A stretch of 64,000 nucleotides of DNA from contig JACWAE010000043.1 of assembly GCA_014874385.1 (NCBI GenBank), positions 1 through 64,000 on the forward strand. Direction: 5' to 3'. Made by a program: the position numbers and the translations under genes. Each line of letters begins with the position of its first letter. Position 1 is the stretch's first letter. This stretch comes from Dehalococcoidia bacterium. GTDB lineage: Bacteria; Chloroflexota; Dehalococcoidia; SZUA-161. A model generated the notes under the pieces. That model saw only the letters and a list, made by a program, of their open reading frames with translations, searched no databases and was not told the origin of the DNA. Shown here piece after piece: positions 17,433 through 26,753 of the stretch.

Positions 17433-18539
17433 TCACAATTGGTCTTTTGACTCTTCCATTTTTAGGGGTAACAGCCTTGCTTGTGCCTCTTCCAGCGGAA
17501 CCCGGGCCAGGGCTCGCTTTCTTAACCACATATTGCCCAGAATGATGGCCGCTCCTACGGCTAAGGCAAGGCACATTATGATAAAACTGGCATTCTTGAG
17601 CAGGGACATGGTGCTCGCGCTAACGGTAATCATGCCCAGGTCATTGAGGTAGTTAGGAATTACTAAGCCGCGACTGATGCAAACTATCACCATGACCAAA
17701 GCCATAACCAGTTTAACCATATAGTCTTTTACGTAGGTCGTTCCTATGGCTCCTACCTGCACCCCGAACAAAGAACCGGCTAAAATCAAAAGAACCATCC
17801 TGATATCAACGAATCCCCCTAACCCCCATGTTACCGTGCCAGCCATGCCCATTATGAAGGCAATTACAAGCTCCGAGCCGCTTGCCAGCAGTGAAGACAT
17901 CCCCAGGATATAAATCATTCCCGGGACGCCCACGAAACCGCCTACTGCAATCGTGGCAGCCAGCAGACCGGTACCAAGACCAATCGGAATAGTAATCCAT
18001 AATGAAATAGAACCGCCATTCTTTAACTTTATCATAGGCGGGAGGTTAATACTCTGCATCTTCTTGGCCAGACCCGAGATTTTCTCGCCCGTTTCCGTCT
18101 TTCTCGCTCTACGCGAGTCGATAAGCATAAATACGCCTATTACCGATAAAATACAGACAAAGGCGAGGCTCACGTAAAGGTTGGAACCAGCTTCACCCCA
18201 CGCCTTAAGAATCAACTTTTGAACTTCAATGCCTATCTGCACTCCTGCTATGGCAGTGATCCCCATTATCACTCCCAGCTTTATGTCGACCTGGCCATAT
18301 TTGTGGCGTTTATACGCTCCCACGAGCGCCTTGGGAAATTTATGGCACATATTGCTGGCCACCGCGATAGTTGCAGGCACACCCAGGCTCATCATTCCCG
18401 GCGTCAGCACGAACGCCCCGCCGGAACCGATAAATCCACTGATCAAGCCGCCCAGGAACCCTAGAACAATCAGGAAGATTACACTGCCGGCACCGAGGCC
18501 GATAAATTCTTTCACTACATCGCCAACGCCGCCTTCCAT
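17433..18539 (-). CDS. TauE/SafE family sulfite/anion exporter
   Basis: 368 residues with about eight membrane helices. The family pattern GFLGGLISGFIGSGGAFVLTPGM near the N-terminus and its repeat GLLAATIAVGGFVGVPGMIYILG in the second half are both visible. Members export sulfite, sulfoacetate or other C1/C2 anions, or supply sulfur. A cytoplasmic loop of about 40 residues (DSRRARKTETGEKISGLAKK) is longer than in minimal members. It begins one base after the small gene at 18541, with its ribosome site inside that gene, implying translational coupling. Confidence 0.88.
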   Translation of the reverse strand: MEGGVGDVVKEFIGLGAGSVIFLIVLGFLGGLISGFIGSGGAFVLTPGMMSLGVPATIAVASNMCHKFPKALVGAYKRHKYGQVDIKLGVIMGITAIAGVQIGIEVQKLILKAWGEAGSNLYVSLAFVCILSVIGVFMLIDSRRARKTETGEKISGLAKKMQSINLPPMIKLKNGGSISLWITIPIGLGTGLLAATIAVGGFVGVPGMIYILGMSSLLASGSELVIAFIMGMAGTVTWGLGGFVDIRMVLLILAGSLFGVQVGAIGTTYVKDYMVKLVMALVMVIVCISRGLVIPNYLNDLGMITVSASTMSLLKNASFIIMCLALAVGAAIILGNMWLRKRALARVPLEEAQARLLPLKMEESKDQL

Positions 18540-18540
18540 T

Positions 18541-18822
18541 CTAGTGCTCTCCTCCCTTCTGCTTGCCGTCCTGCCAGGGCTTAATACCGCTGAGGTCTAT
18601 CGTATAGTTGGCAAAACTCCCGTGAATAAGAGAGACAGCCAAAGCAGTGACTATGATGACAAGAGCGAATACTCCCCCTTTGGTGAAATAGCGGGTTACA
18701 GTATCTTGATTTAGAAACACCGCAAGGTAAATCGACAGTGAAATAATGCCCCAGAAGAAGGCTAGTTTCAGGGCCCTAACTCGCCTCTTATGGTTTGCCC
18801 GGGAGTTCTTTGCTTCGGTCAT
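18541..18822 (-). CDS. Small two-helix membrane protein coupled to TauE/SafE
   Basis: 93 residues with a basic N-terminus (NHKRRVRALK), helices AFFWGIISLSIYLAVFL and GGVFALVIIVTALAVSLI, and a soluble tail ending DGKQKGGEH. The tail's coding sequence also holds the ribosome site of the exporter. ATG follows AAGGAG. Genes of this size beside TauE/SafE exporters are likely accessory subunits, but that role is inferred from position only. Confidence 0.8.
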   Translation of the reverse strand: MTEAKNSRANHKRRVRALKLAFFWGIISLSIYLAVFLNQDTVTRYFTKGGVFALVIIVTALAVSLIHGSFANYTIDLSGIKPWQDGKQKGGEH

Positions 18823-19316
18823 GTCATCTCCTTCCTTAACTTAAGGCAGCTATAAGAGAGCATCCCTGCTCTGCCCTATAGCTTTTATATTCAACTGGCT
18901 TCTCCCTTTTTCGGCGAATAGAACGCAGCAGTATCTGCCTGAGTAAGTTGCGCTTTATGCTAACACAAATACGGGTTTAATGCAATATGACTGCCTAAAT
19001 TGGCAATATATACTAGGTAATAACGCTTAGTGTACTACGGCCAAAAGTACTAATAGGCATGAATTTGCCATGTTTATTGAAATCAGCACGATGAAAATAC
19101 TGTCCCCTCTTTCAGGGTAGCCTGGAGCACCCGCTCCAGGCCTAGTCGGAGCAGGTGCTCCGACCTACCCAAATTAAGTACGAGCGGCAAGAAATCTATT
19201 TTCGTGATAATCAAACGTAGAAAGCAGGCATAATGGGTGAAGATGTTGGTAACGGGCTTACCTGGCGGCGGTAATACGAAGATGAAATGGACTGAGGCGA
19301 TCAAAACAAGCGTGGT
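18823..19316. other. Long intergenic region with two adjacent hairpins
   Basis: 494 bases between the histidine kinase 3' end and the exporter operon. The left part should hold the exporter promoter (AT-rich, with GCCTAAATTGGC near 18991). The hairpin repeat at 19115-19170 lies on the kinase side. No coding potential seen. Confidence 0.5.
19115..19170. repeat. Double hairpin of the GGGTAGG repeat family
   Basis: Two successive hairpins, CCTGGAGCACCCGCTCCAGG and GTCGGAGCAGGTGCTCCGAC, bounded by GGGTAG and CTACCC. Single-hairpin relatives occur at 33328, 62919 and 63818. Confidence 0.7.
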
Positions 19317-21293
19317 CTAAAAAGGCAGCTTGGCGGTTATGGTCGTGCCCTTACCCGGCTCCGAGCTAATCGCCAAAGTGCCACCCAGTAACTGGACGCG
19401 CTCCTGAATCCCGGCCAAACCGAGCTTACCGTACCTTGGCAAGTTGCTCAACACTTTCGGCGGTTCAAACCCTTTGCCATTGTCTCTGAAGGTTGCTCCA
19501 ATACTACCGTCGGCGAACTCCAGGGTAATGTTAGCTGCGGTTGCTTCAGCATGCTTCCAAACATTTCTTAGGACTTCCTGGACAATGCGAAAAAGCATCA
19601 GCTCTACCTCATCGGGCAATCTGCGTTTTTCGCCGACCACATTCACTTCTGTTGCTATCCCCGAATATCTCGTTATTTGTGATGCCAGCCCCTCCAGCGC
19701 AGGCACCAGGCCGAGGCTATCCAATGCCGCAGGTCGTAAATCCTGGCTCAAGCGCCTGGCTTCCATCATTATATTATTGGCCTGCTGATATAACTCCTCC
19801 AGTTGCAGTCGCACCTCCTGCGGAACCTTGGCGCTGGATGCCAGGTCGTCTATACGCAGGCAGAGAGCCACCAGAGTCTGGATCGTCTCGTCATGAAGCT
19901 CGCGCGCAATGCGTTTCCTTTCTTCCTCCTGAACTCTGGTGATCTGCTGCAGCAGGAAACGCAGATTCTCCTGCATATTCCGCGCCTCCGTTATGTCTCT
20001 GGCAAGATGTTGAAAAACGGCCGGCTTATTGTTGCTGTACACCAGACTGCTGGCTATCTGAACCAGGGCCTCGGTCCCATCCTTCTTAACCAGCTTGACT
20101 TCACCGAAGCAGCCGACATCGTCGCCTTTAAGAAGTCCGGTTTGCATATCTCTCGCAGTATCCAGGCTGTCCTCAGAGAGCAGCCTGGTTGCCTTCAGCT
20201 TACACAGTTCTTCCAGGCTGTATCCGATAAGCCTGACACATGCTCTGTTGGCAGCGACGATATTGCCTTCCAAATCATGAAGCCAGATAGCGTCATGGGC
20301 ATTCTCAAATAATTCCCGATACCTTTGTTCTGACACCCTGAGCTGCTCAGCGACTTTCCGTTCCTGTTGATATAAGCGCGCGTTCTCCACAGCTACACCG
20401 ATCTGATTCCCCACAGCGGTGAGCAAATCAACATCCTCGGGAAGAAAGATGCGTTCCCTGTGCATAGCCACAGAGAGAGTGCCGACCACCTTTCCTTTGG
20501 ATATAAGGGGCACAATAAGCTGAGAGCGTATACCTTCCTTTTCTGCCACCAATCTAAGCGGCCTGTCTTCTTCAGAGGCATTTTTTATAAACAAAGGCTC
20601 TCCGGTTTCAGCAACCCTGCCATTTAAACCTTCACCGATTTTCATCCCCGAAGCCCCTCTGGCAAACTCCTCCGATATGCCGCGATAGGCGACAAGGGAA
20701 AGTTCCCGGGTTGTGTTGTCTATGACATATATACGGACGGCGTCAACCCCCGTTACATCCCTGACACAATCCACCGCACTATCAAAAACCCTGTCCAGCT
20801 CAAGGGTCTGGGAAATGATGCTGGCAGTCCGGTTCAGTGCAGCAAGCCGTTTCTCATTCTCCTCGATGACATGAAGCTGTACCTGCAGTTCCCTTTGGGC
20901 TGTTTCCAACTGTGCGCGGCGCTCCCTCTCCTTTTTCAGCGATTCCAGGGAATAGCTCACCAGAATGCCGATAATGAAGATTATGCTTGTTTCAACGAGG
21001 TCGTCGACACGGTGCGGTGCGTTAAGGATATCACGCGGCAGCATACAGCCAACTGCAATCAGCGTGACGGTTACACCACCCCTCCACCCGAACAAGAGAC
21101 TGGCCAGGATTATAGGCAGTAGATAGAGGACTCGCTCAACGGTATACCGGGTCAAGCCGAGGTTGGCTGTTAAATCGGCAAGAAAGGTGGGGTGCTTCAG
21201 GAGATAAGCATACTGGAGAAGAGTTATGCCCAATAGCAGTAATAACAGGAGCCATGTCCCGGGCCTGCGAACAGCCTTAGCCAGGAAGCTCAT
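19317..21293 (-). CDS. Sensor histidine kinase with membrane, GAF and PAS domains
   Basis: About 658 residues. Domain order: four or so membrane helices in residues 10-115 (LLLLLLLGITLLQYAYLL, YLLPIILASLLFGWRGGV); coiled-coil linker; GAF domain about 150-310; PAS domain about 320-440 (RELFENAHDAIWLHDLEGNI); HisKA_3 dimerisation with phospho-acceptor H467 in RIARELHDETIQ; and HATPase with DNGKGF and GLAGIQER. This is a NarX/DegS-type kinase. The ATG at 21293 follows GGGGAGA. It lies 32 bases after its response regulator. The signal is unknown; GAF and PAS suggest an internal redox or small-molecule cue. Confidence 0.93.
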   Translation of the reverse strand: MSFLAKAVRRPGTWLLLLLLLGITLLQYAYLLKHPTFLADLTANLGLTRYTVERVLYLLPIILASLLFGWRGGVTVTLIAVGCMLPRDILNAPHRVDDLVETSIIFIIGILVSYSLESLKKERERRAQLETAQRELQVQLHVIEENEKRLAALNRTASIISQTLELDRVFDSAVDCVRDVTGVDAVRIYVIDNTTRELSLVAYRGISEEFARGASGMKIGEGLNGRVAETGEPLFIKNASEEDRPLRLVAEKEGIRSQLIVPLISKGKVVGTLSVAMHRERIFLPEDVDLLTAVGNQIGVAVENARLYQQERKVAEQLRVSEQRYRELFENAHDAIWLHDLEGNIVAANRACVRLIGYSLEELCKLKATRLLSEDSLDTARDMQTGLLKGDDVGCFGEVKLVKKDGTEALVQIASSLVYSNNKPAVFQHLARDITEARNMQENLRFLLQQITRVQEEERKRIARELHDETIQTLVALCLRIDDLASSAKVPQEVRLQLEELYQQANNIMMEARRLSQDLRPAALDSLGLVPALEGLASQITRYSGIATEVNVVGEKRRLPDEVELMLFRIVQEVLRNVWKHAEATAANITLEFADGSIGATFRDNGKGFEPPKVLSNLPRYGKLGLAGIQERVQLLGGTLAISSEPGKGTTITAKLPF

Positions 21294-21325
21294 TACTGCT
21301 CTCCCCACTTCTTAGTATGCTGAGT

Positions 21326-22021
21326 CTAATCATCCTTAGACTTGGAGTTTGCATCAGCCAGACTGAGCCAGCCTTCTTTTAAACCGCGCAGGAGGGCTTC
21401 ACTCCGTGAGCTTACCTGCAATTTATTGAACGCGCTGGTGAAGTGCGCCTGGACAGTGCGTACGCTGATGCTAAGCTCATTGGCAATATCTTTATTGCTT
21501 AATCCTCTAGTCGCCAGATTCAATACCTCTTTTTCCCTCTCGCTAAGCCTTGCCGCAGACTCCTGTTGTGCCGGTTTGCTGGAGGTAGGCGCAAAACGCG
21601 CCATAAATTTACGGGTAATTGATGGATGAAGTACTGATTCACCCTCACATACTGCTCTAATCGAGGCAACTACTTCGCGACCACGACTGCTCTTCAGCAG
21701 ATATGCGGCAGCTCCTGCTTCCAGCGAACTGAAGATAAATTGGTCATCATCGTAAGCAGATAGTATAATGACGGTTATATTCGGATATTTCTCCTTGATC
21801 CGCCTGGCAGCCTCGATGCCGTTAAGCTTAGGCATAAGGATGTCAAGCAGGACAATATCCGGTTTCAGCTCCGCAGTCAGCTTCAATGCCTCCTCCCCGT
21901 CGGCAGCTTCTGCCACAACTTCGAAATCCGGTTCCTGTTCTAACACCTTACAATATCCCTCGCGCACGATGGCATGATCGTCCGCTACCAGTATCCTCGT
22001 CTTCTTCAAAGCTTCCCCCAT
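21326..22021 (-). CDS. NarL/LuxR-family response regulator
   Basis: 231 residues. The receiver domain has the acidic pocket D14/D15, the phospho-acceptor D60 (PDIVLLDILMP) and the conserved lysine in YLLKSSRG. A LuxR-type helix-turn-helix follows in residues about 155-215 (LSEREKEVLNLATRGLSNKD). The ATG has GGAGG. It precedes its kinase in the same run. Targets are not shown by sequence, but the divergent small membrane gene at 22315 and the exporter at 17433 are candidates by position. Confidence 0.94.
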   Translation of the reverse strand: MGEALKKTRILVADDHAIVREGYCKVLEQEPDFEVVAEAADGEEALKLTAELKPDIVLLDILMPKLNGIEAARRIKEKYPNITVIILSAYDDDQFIFSSLEAGAAAYLLKSSRGREVVASIRAVCEGESVLHPSITRKFMARFAPTSSKPAQQESAARLSEREKEVLNLATRGLSNKDIANELSISVRTVQAHFTSAFNKLQVSSRSEALLRGLKEGWLSLADANSKSKDD

Positions 22022-22267
22022 GTGTACCTCCTGCTGGTGTTATGCCTAACTACTTAGATTTTACCATATACATGCTAGTGCGAATCAGCATTTTGCGCAA
22101 TATTTAACAGTATAAATGCTTAGCACATATACCTATATCTCCCCAGAAGCATTGCGTTATATCGAGATAAAAATAGCTGTCTCGGACAATGCGAAAACCG
22201 ATTAGGTCGATTAACCTAATACTAGGGCTGGTAATAAATCATTGTTTTGAAAATAGACTTTTACCGT

Positions 22268-22298
22268 TCACCCTTCGACAGGCTCAGGGTGAACGGGC
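22268..22298. repeat. CCCTTCGACAGGCTCAGGG-type dispersed repeat
   Basis: ACCCTTCGACAGGCTCAGGG followed by TGAACGGGC. The same core occurs at 62872-62902, there paired with an inverted arm. This repeat type is common in intergenic DNA of many bacteria. Confidence 0.65.
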
Positions 22299-22314
22299 AG
22301 GCAGGAGGAGATAT

Positions 22315-22470
22315 ATGGGAGGTTTCGAAGGAACGTGGTCTGTCCCGCTGGTCAGCGACCAGTTACTGGGTATATGCATCATCTTGATGATAGCCATTCC
22401 TGCTTCAGTCATTCTGGGCTTCCAGCTACTGGAGAAACTGCATTTAATACGGCTGAGTGGGGATAAATAG
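22315..22470 (+). CDS. 51-residue single-helix membrane protein
   Basis: The ATG at 22315 follows AGGAGGAG by four bases, much better than any upstream in-frame start. The peptide has a short polar N-terminus (MGGFEGTWSVPLVSDQ), one membrane helix (LLGICIILMIAIPASVILGF) and a charged tail (KLHLIRLSGDK). It is divergent from the response regulator and followed by a strong terminator, so it is a self-contained transcription unit. No family recognised. Confidence 0.65.
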   Translation: MGGFEGTWSVPLVSDQLLGICIILMIAIPASVILGFQLLEKLHLIRLSGDK

Positions 22471-22534
22471 TATAGCCGGCGAATCTGACAGCGTGAACCA
22501 GCAGATTCGATAGCGCATTAACTTGAACTAGCTG

Positions 22535-22565
22535 ATAAAAGCGCCGCCTTTTAGGCGGCGCTTTT
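22535..22565. terminator. Rho-independent terminator
   Basis: TAAAAGCGCCGCC, loop TTTTA, then GGCGGCGCTTTTA: a 13-base stem with T runs on both strands, so it can end transcription from both the small membrane gene and the ASCH gene. Confidence 0.9.
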
Positions 22566-22586
22566 ATATTGTCTCTAATATTCAGC

Positions 22587-22614
22587 TGTAGGGCAGGTTT
22601 CCCAACCTGCCCTA
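22587..22614. repeat. Palindromic repeat GTAGGGCAGG / CCTGCCCTAC
   Basis: Ten-base arms around GTTTCCCAA. Related in form to the GTAGGGGC palindromes elsewhere in the window. Confidence 0.65.
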
Positions 22615-22722
22615 CTCGTGTCCTTCAAGAGGTTCAATAATGCAGACGGAGCATCGTCCTTACAGGCGAAGGGCAACCGATATGATGGGAAGTAAATGTG
22701 TTGAGCTTCAACAGACCATGGC

Positions 22723-23070
22723 TTATCTGGGTAGGGTAGGTTCAAAGAACCGCAGTTGACCTTTGCAGGGGATAGGTTCGGGGTGGAGGACTGGATTACG
22801 TAGGACGAAACCATACGGGCCAAAGAACCACTTACTTCGGCTTGAGGTGACACAATCAATGATATCTACCTCTCCGATGATAGCGCCACGTGCGAGGGAA
22901 GTTGGGAGCATAATGTTGAGCTTGGAGGGGCTGAAAGAGGAATCGTAGCCTTTAGAGGCATGGATATAGATTCGACCTCTGAACTTGGTGCTCCATGTTC
23001 GATTCTCGATGTCCTTATACCCCGCAGCTATGAGCCAAGCCCAGGGTTGTCTTATACTGAGTGCTTTCAT
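22723..23070 (-). CDS. ASCH-domain protein
   Basis: 115 residues. The N-terminus MKALSIRQPWAWLIAAGYKD and following ENRTW and GRIYIHASK are hallmarks of the ASCH fold, a PUA-like beta-barrel linked to RNA binding or, in some members, to N4-acetylcytidine amidohydrolase activity. ATG at 23070 is preceded by AGGTGA; an upstream GTG at 23079 is less likely. It may be involved in modified-nucleoside handling, but no catalytic residues can be named with confidence. Confidence 0.85.
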   Translation of the reverse strand: MKALSIRQPWAWLIAAGYKDIENRTWSTKFRGRIYIHASKGYDSSFSPSKLNIMLPTSLARGAIIGEVDIIDCVTSSRSKWFFGPYGFVLRNPVLHPEPIPCKGQLRFFEPTLPR

Positions 23071-23160
23071 GATTCTCACCTACGCTCCACTTCTAATCGT
23101 GTTTCACCCTCACCTTGCCTCTCCCGTCAAGGGAGAGGTAATTCAGACTGAATCTCCCCC

Positions 23161-23946
23161 TCACGCCGATGTTCCGGAATAATGGCGTAATCCCGCCCGC
23201 CAGAATAACCGCGATACCACAAAAAATACTACGGCCAGTGCTACTGCTATCAATAACGTTTCCCAGTTAAGCCGACCGGTCAGGGCTTCGGCAGGCACGG
23301 TCACTGCGAAAGCAACCGGTATCACAAACGTAAGGCCGTAGCGCAGCCATCCCGGATACAAACTAATCGGCCAGCGTCCCGCCTCAAACATGCTCTGAAA
23401 CACCACCAGAATATTCTCCACTCGTACGAACCAGAATGAAAGCGTGGCCAGAATCAGCCAGAAGCTGTAGATGATGACCCCGCCCGCAAGCAGCATCAGA
23501 ATGAAAATAGCCGCCTCCCCTCCCCCCACCCTCTCGCCCATTCGAACTAGCGCAGTCACGAGCACGCCGAGGCCCATCATAATATCGATGAGGCTCCAGA
23601 TTTCAACACGCCGGATGCTTATGATGAGCTGTGCATCCTCCGGCTTGGTCAGCGCAAAATCCAGCGTGCCGTGGCGCACCGAATCAATGAGCTCCTCCAT
23701 GGCGGGCTGAATTATCAGGCTGATTATTCCGCCCACCAGAAGATACACACCCACAAGCGCCAGCACCTCGTCAGGACGCCAGCCGCCCAGAGTGTCGGTA
23801 TAGGAAAAAATCACCGCTAGTCCGATTAATGAGATGCCCAGGCTGAGAATCGACTGGAACAGTTGCACAAAGAAGTTGACCCGGTAGGCCAGCTCGCCCA
23901 TCAAACTGACCCTGAAGAACACTGCAAACAAACGCAGGTAGTTCAT
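23161..23946 (-). CDS. ABC-2 type exporter permease (second of pair)
   Basis: 261 residues with six predicted membrane helices and the ABC2_membrane_6 (DUF990) pattern, including EELIDSVRHGTLDFALTKPED and FWFVRVENILVVFQSMFEAG. The ATG at 23946 overlaps the stop of the first permease (ATGA), showing coupling; upstream in-frame starts lack support. With the other permease and the ATPase it should form a heterodimeric exporter. Homologous trios confer resistance to toxic cations such as viologens in cyanobacteria, but the substrate here is not known. Confidence 0.9.
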   Translation of the reverse strand: MNYLRLFAVFFRVSLMGELAYRVNFFVQLFQSILSLGISLIGLAVIFSYTDTLGGWRPDEVLALVGVYLLVGGIISLIIQPAMEELIDSVRHGTLDFALTKPEDAQLIISIRRVEIWSLIDIMMGLGVLVTALVRMGERVGGGEAAIFILMLLAGGVIIYSFWLILATLSFWFVRVENILVVFQSMFEAGRWPISLYPGWLRYGLTFVIPVAFAVTVPAEALTGRLNWETLLIAVALAVVFFVVSRLFWRAGLRHYSGTSA

Positions 23947-24746
23947 GCGCCCACCGCCGAGTAAGCCCGCACACCCGCACGCCATACGACCCGGACCAGT
24001 ATAATGCTTACGATTAACCATCCTACCTGGGCCCCCAGGCCCATCAACGCTTCAGCGGGCGTATGCTGGCCCAGCAAGATTTCCACCGGAAAGCTGATCA
24101 CCCAGCGGAAAGGCAGAATCGAAGCCACAATCTGGACCGGATGTGGCAGAAGGGTCAGCGGCGCCATCTGCCCGGAGAGAAATAGCATCATCATAAAGTA
24201 GGTCTGATTGAGGGCACTGACCCGTGTGGTCCAGAAAGCCGCCTGGGCGAGAGTCCATTCTATGAGGAACCTGACTAAAAAGGCGAGCAACAATGACGGG
24301 ATGAACACTCCGATGGCCCACAGCGGGGGAGAAATGGAGGCATGGAAGGCCACAGCCAGTGCCACTGCGATGACTATCATGATAGGCAGCGTTATCAGTT
24401 TTGAGGACAGATTGTCGGCAATGTCCGAATGTATCGGGTGCACAGGCTTCAACAGCGCAAACGAGAGGGTTCCCTCCCGGACGCGGTACTCGAAGTCGTA
24501 CATTATCCAGGTGTAAGTGACCTGATTGACCAGCATCAGCACGATGAAGTAAGCGGCGAACTCATTCGTGGTGTAGCTGCCCACGCTTCCGCCGCTGCTG
24601 TTCGACACTATCGTCCATACTATAAGGTAGACCAGAGGTTCCAGCACCTGGCCTATCATCCAGATAAACAGCGAGGCGCGGTACTGGAACATCATCGCCA
24701 TGGTGGTTTTGAATTGCTGAGCGTATAGCTCCACCAGAGCTTTCAT
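23943..24746 (-). CDS. ABC-2 type exporter permease (first of pair)
   Basis: 267 residues, six membrane helices. DFEYRVREGTLSFALLKPVHPIHSDI is the conserved cytoplasmic segment, parallel to that of the second permease. The start overlaps the end of the ATPase gene by four bases and the stop overlaps the start of the second permease, so the three genes form one tightly coupled operon. Confidence 0.9.
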   Translation of the reverse strand: MKALVELYAQQFKTTMAMMFQYRASLFIWMIGQVLEPLVYLIVWTIVSNSSGGSVGSYTTNEFAAYFIVLMLVNQVTYTWIMYDFEYRVREGTLSFALLKPVHPIHSDIADNLSSKLITLPIMIVIAVALAVAFHASISPPLWAIGVFIPSLLLAFLVRFLIEWTLAQAAFWTTRVSALNQTYFMMMLFLSGQMAPLTLLPHPVQIVASILPFRWVISFPVEILLGQHTPAEALMGLGAQVGWLIVSIILVRVVWRAGVRAYSAVGA

Positions 24747-25723
24747 GGACTCTCCTGCGCAAAGACCATCTCAATCACTTCTTCGATCGGAGGGTCTTCC
24801 ACCAGTAAGTCTATCACTGGCAGGTCAGCCAGCAGCCGCTCCGTGACGCGGGCTGTTTCTGCTTTGGGGACCCGGAGCGTAAAGTGGCCGTCTGCGCACG
24901 ATATGACTTCGCCATACTGGCTCAAGTCGGCCTGACAGTCTCCTATCTGCACTTCGATGGTCTTGTGTGCTGTGAATTTCCGCACCAAGACCGAAAGGTC
25001 GCCGTCAAAAAGGAGCTTGCCGTGGTGGATAACCACGATGCGCTTACACAGTGCCTCCACGTCAGCCATATAGTGGCTGGTCAGCAGCACGGTTGCCCCG
25101 AAGCGGTGGTTGTACTCTGTGATAAAGGCGCGTATGCGCCGCTGCATCGTCACATCCAGGCCGATAGTCGGCTCATCCAGAAACACCACACTGGGACGGT
25201 GCAGCAGGGCTGCTGCGATCTCACACTTCATTCGTTCGCCGAGGGAGAGGTTACGCACCGGCTTGTGCAGAAGTGGCTCCAGCCCCAGAAGCTCGGTCAA
25301 CTCGCCAAGCATGCGGCGGTAATCATCGGGCGGAATGCGGTAGATGGCACGGTTTAGCTCGAATGAATGCAGGGCGGGGATATCCCAGACCAGTTGATTG
25401 CGCTGCCCCATCACCAGAGTAATCTGCCGCAGGAACGGTTTGTCACGCTTCCACGGAATGTAGCCAAGCACGGTCGCCTCCCCGGTCGTGGGATGCAGCA
25501 CACCGGAAAGCATCTTAAGCGTGGTCGTCTTGCCGGCGCCGTTGGGGCCCAGAAAGCCCACTATCTCTCCGGGAGCCAGGTCGAACGAGATGCCGTCCAC
25601 AGCAGGGACTTCTACCCTGCGGCGGCGTACCAGGCTTCCCAGCGCTGCCACCGTGCCGGCTTCCTGCTGGCTGACTGTGTAGACCTTACGCAGGTTCTGA
25701 ACGTGAATTGCGGGCGATTTCAT
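24743..25723 (-). CDS. ABC transporter ATP-binding protein
   Basis: 326 residues. Walker A GPNGAGKTTTLKML, signature NLSLGERMKCE, Walker B VVFLDEPTIGLD and the switch histidine in LLTSHYMADVE are intact. The C-terminal 80 residues are the extra domain of drug/lipid-exporting NatA/DrrA-like ATPases. It drives the two downstream permeases. The ribosome site is weak (GAGTCAAGC). Confidence 0.94.
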   Translation of the reverse strand: MKSPAIHVQNLRKVYTVSQQEAGTVAALGSLVRRRRVEVPAVDGISFDLAPGEIVGFLGPNGAGKTTTLKMLSGVLHPTTGEATVLGYIPWKRDKPFLRQITLVMGQRNQLVWDIPALHSFELNRAIYRIPPDDYRRMLGELTELLGLEPLLHKPVRNLSLGERMKCEIAAALLHRPSVVFLDEPTIGLDVTMQRRIRAFITEYNHRFGATVLLTSHYMADVEALCKRIVVIHHGKLLFDGDLSVLVRKFTAHKTIEVQIGDCQADLSQYGEVISCADGHFTLRVPKAETARVTERLLADLPVIDLLVEDPPIEEVIEMVFAQESP

Positions 25724-25850
25724 GCTTGACTCGGTAAGGAACGAAAGAAAGGGCTGATTCCTCCTTCGCTCCCGGTTTACTAAATATGTACGCTATTTCG
25801 ATGGCGATTATAGCATAATAATCGCAGAAAAAATCCGTACCCCAAACCAA

Positions 25851-25895
25851 AAGTCCCCCAAGACTGGGGGATTTAGGGGGTTGAAAAGTGTTGCC
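25851..25895. repeat. GGGGGTTGAAAAGTGTTGC dispersed repeat, copy 1
   Basis: AAGTCCCCCAAGACTGGGGG forms a hairpin followed by ATTTAGGGGG and TTGAAAAGTGTTGCC. A near-identical copy lies at 47234-47277 and a partial one at 49861. Confidence 0.75.
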
Positions 25896-25964
25896 CAACA
25901 ACCTCAACATAGGGATTGACAAAGACGGTTAGAATAGCTAAGTAGGTGCTGTGGGAGGTGCAAA

Positions 25965-26753
25965 ATGGATCTGAGGCACACAATAGCTATCGTCACGGGT
26001 GCTGCCAGCGGCATAGGCAGGGAGACCGTTATGGAATTGACAGGGCGTGGTTGTACGCCTGTATTAGTCGATATTCAACAGGACAAGCTGGCCGAGGTGA
26101 TGCAGGAAGTCCATAAGCACGCCCCGGCCGCCACTGCGGAGGTCTGTGATATCAGTGACTTCAATCAGATAAAACGAATAGTTCAGACGGTCAATGAACA
26201 ATACGGGGAAATAGACATACTTATCAACAACGCCGGCATGATGATTGTGAAATTCTTCGAGGAGACCTCCCAGGAAGAGTTCGACAGACAGATGGCTGTC
26301 AACTTCTACGGAGGAGTGAACTTTATTCGAGCCGTCCTCCCCATTATGGAGAAACAGGGCAGAGGCGTGATCATAAATGTCGCGTCAGTAGGGGGCAGGC
26401 TGATTGTGCCCGGCACCGCCGTCTATGCCGCCAGCAAAGCAGCTTTCCAGGGGTTCTCGGAGTCATTGTATTTCGAACTGAAGGACAAAGGAATCCACGT
26501 GGGCATAATCCTGCCCGGAGGCACGCGGACAGGTATTTTCGATGCCTCAACAACGAAACTGGGGAAGTACTATCAAAGCCAGTCCAAAACACAGCCTAAA
26601 ATAGCCGCTAAAGCAATCAGGCAGGCTATAGAGAAGGAGCGCTTTGTGACAATTACACCATCCAGCTACAAGCTTCTCATCGAGGCGCACGACTTCTTCC
26701 CCGGTCTCTTCAGCAAGCAGCTTCTAAATAGATTGCGCCCTTACTTTAAATAA
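25965..26753 (+). CDS. Short-chain dehydrogenase/reductase (SDR)
   Basis: 262 residues of a classical SDR. The cofactor motif is VTGAASGIGRE, NNAG appears as LINNAGMM, and the catalytic YxxxK is VYAASKAAFQ with the serine of NVASVGG. D37 in VLVDIQQ at the end of strand 2 suggests NAD preference. GGGAGG precedes the ATG. It converges with the LysR gene, the two overlapping at their 3' ends by eight bases. The substrate is unknown. Confidence 0.9.
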   Translation: MDLRHTIAIVTGAASGIGRETVMELTGRGCTPVLVDIQQDKLAEVMQEVHKHAPAATAEVCDISDFNQIKRIVQTVNEQYGEIDILINNAGMMIVKFFEETSQEEFDRQMAVNFYGGVNFIRAVLPIMEKQGRGVIINVASVGGRLIVPGTAVYAASKAAFQGFSESLYFELKDKGIHVGIILPGGTRTGIFDASTTKLGKYYQSQSKTQPKIAAKAIRQAIEKERFVTITPSSYKLLIEAHDFFPGLFSKQLLNRLRPYFK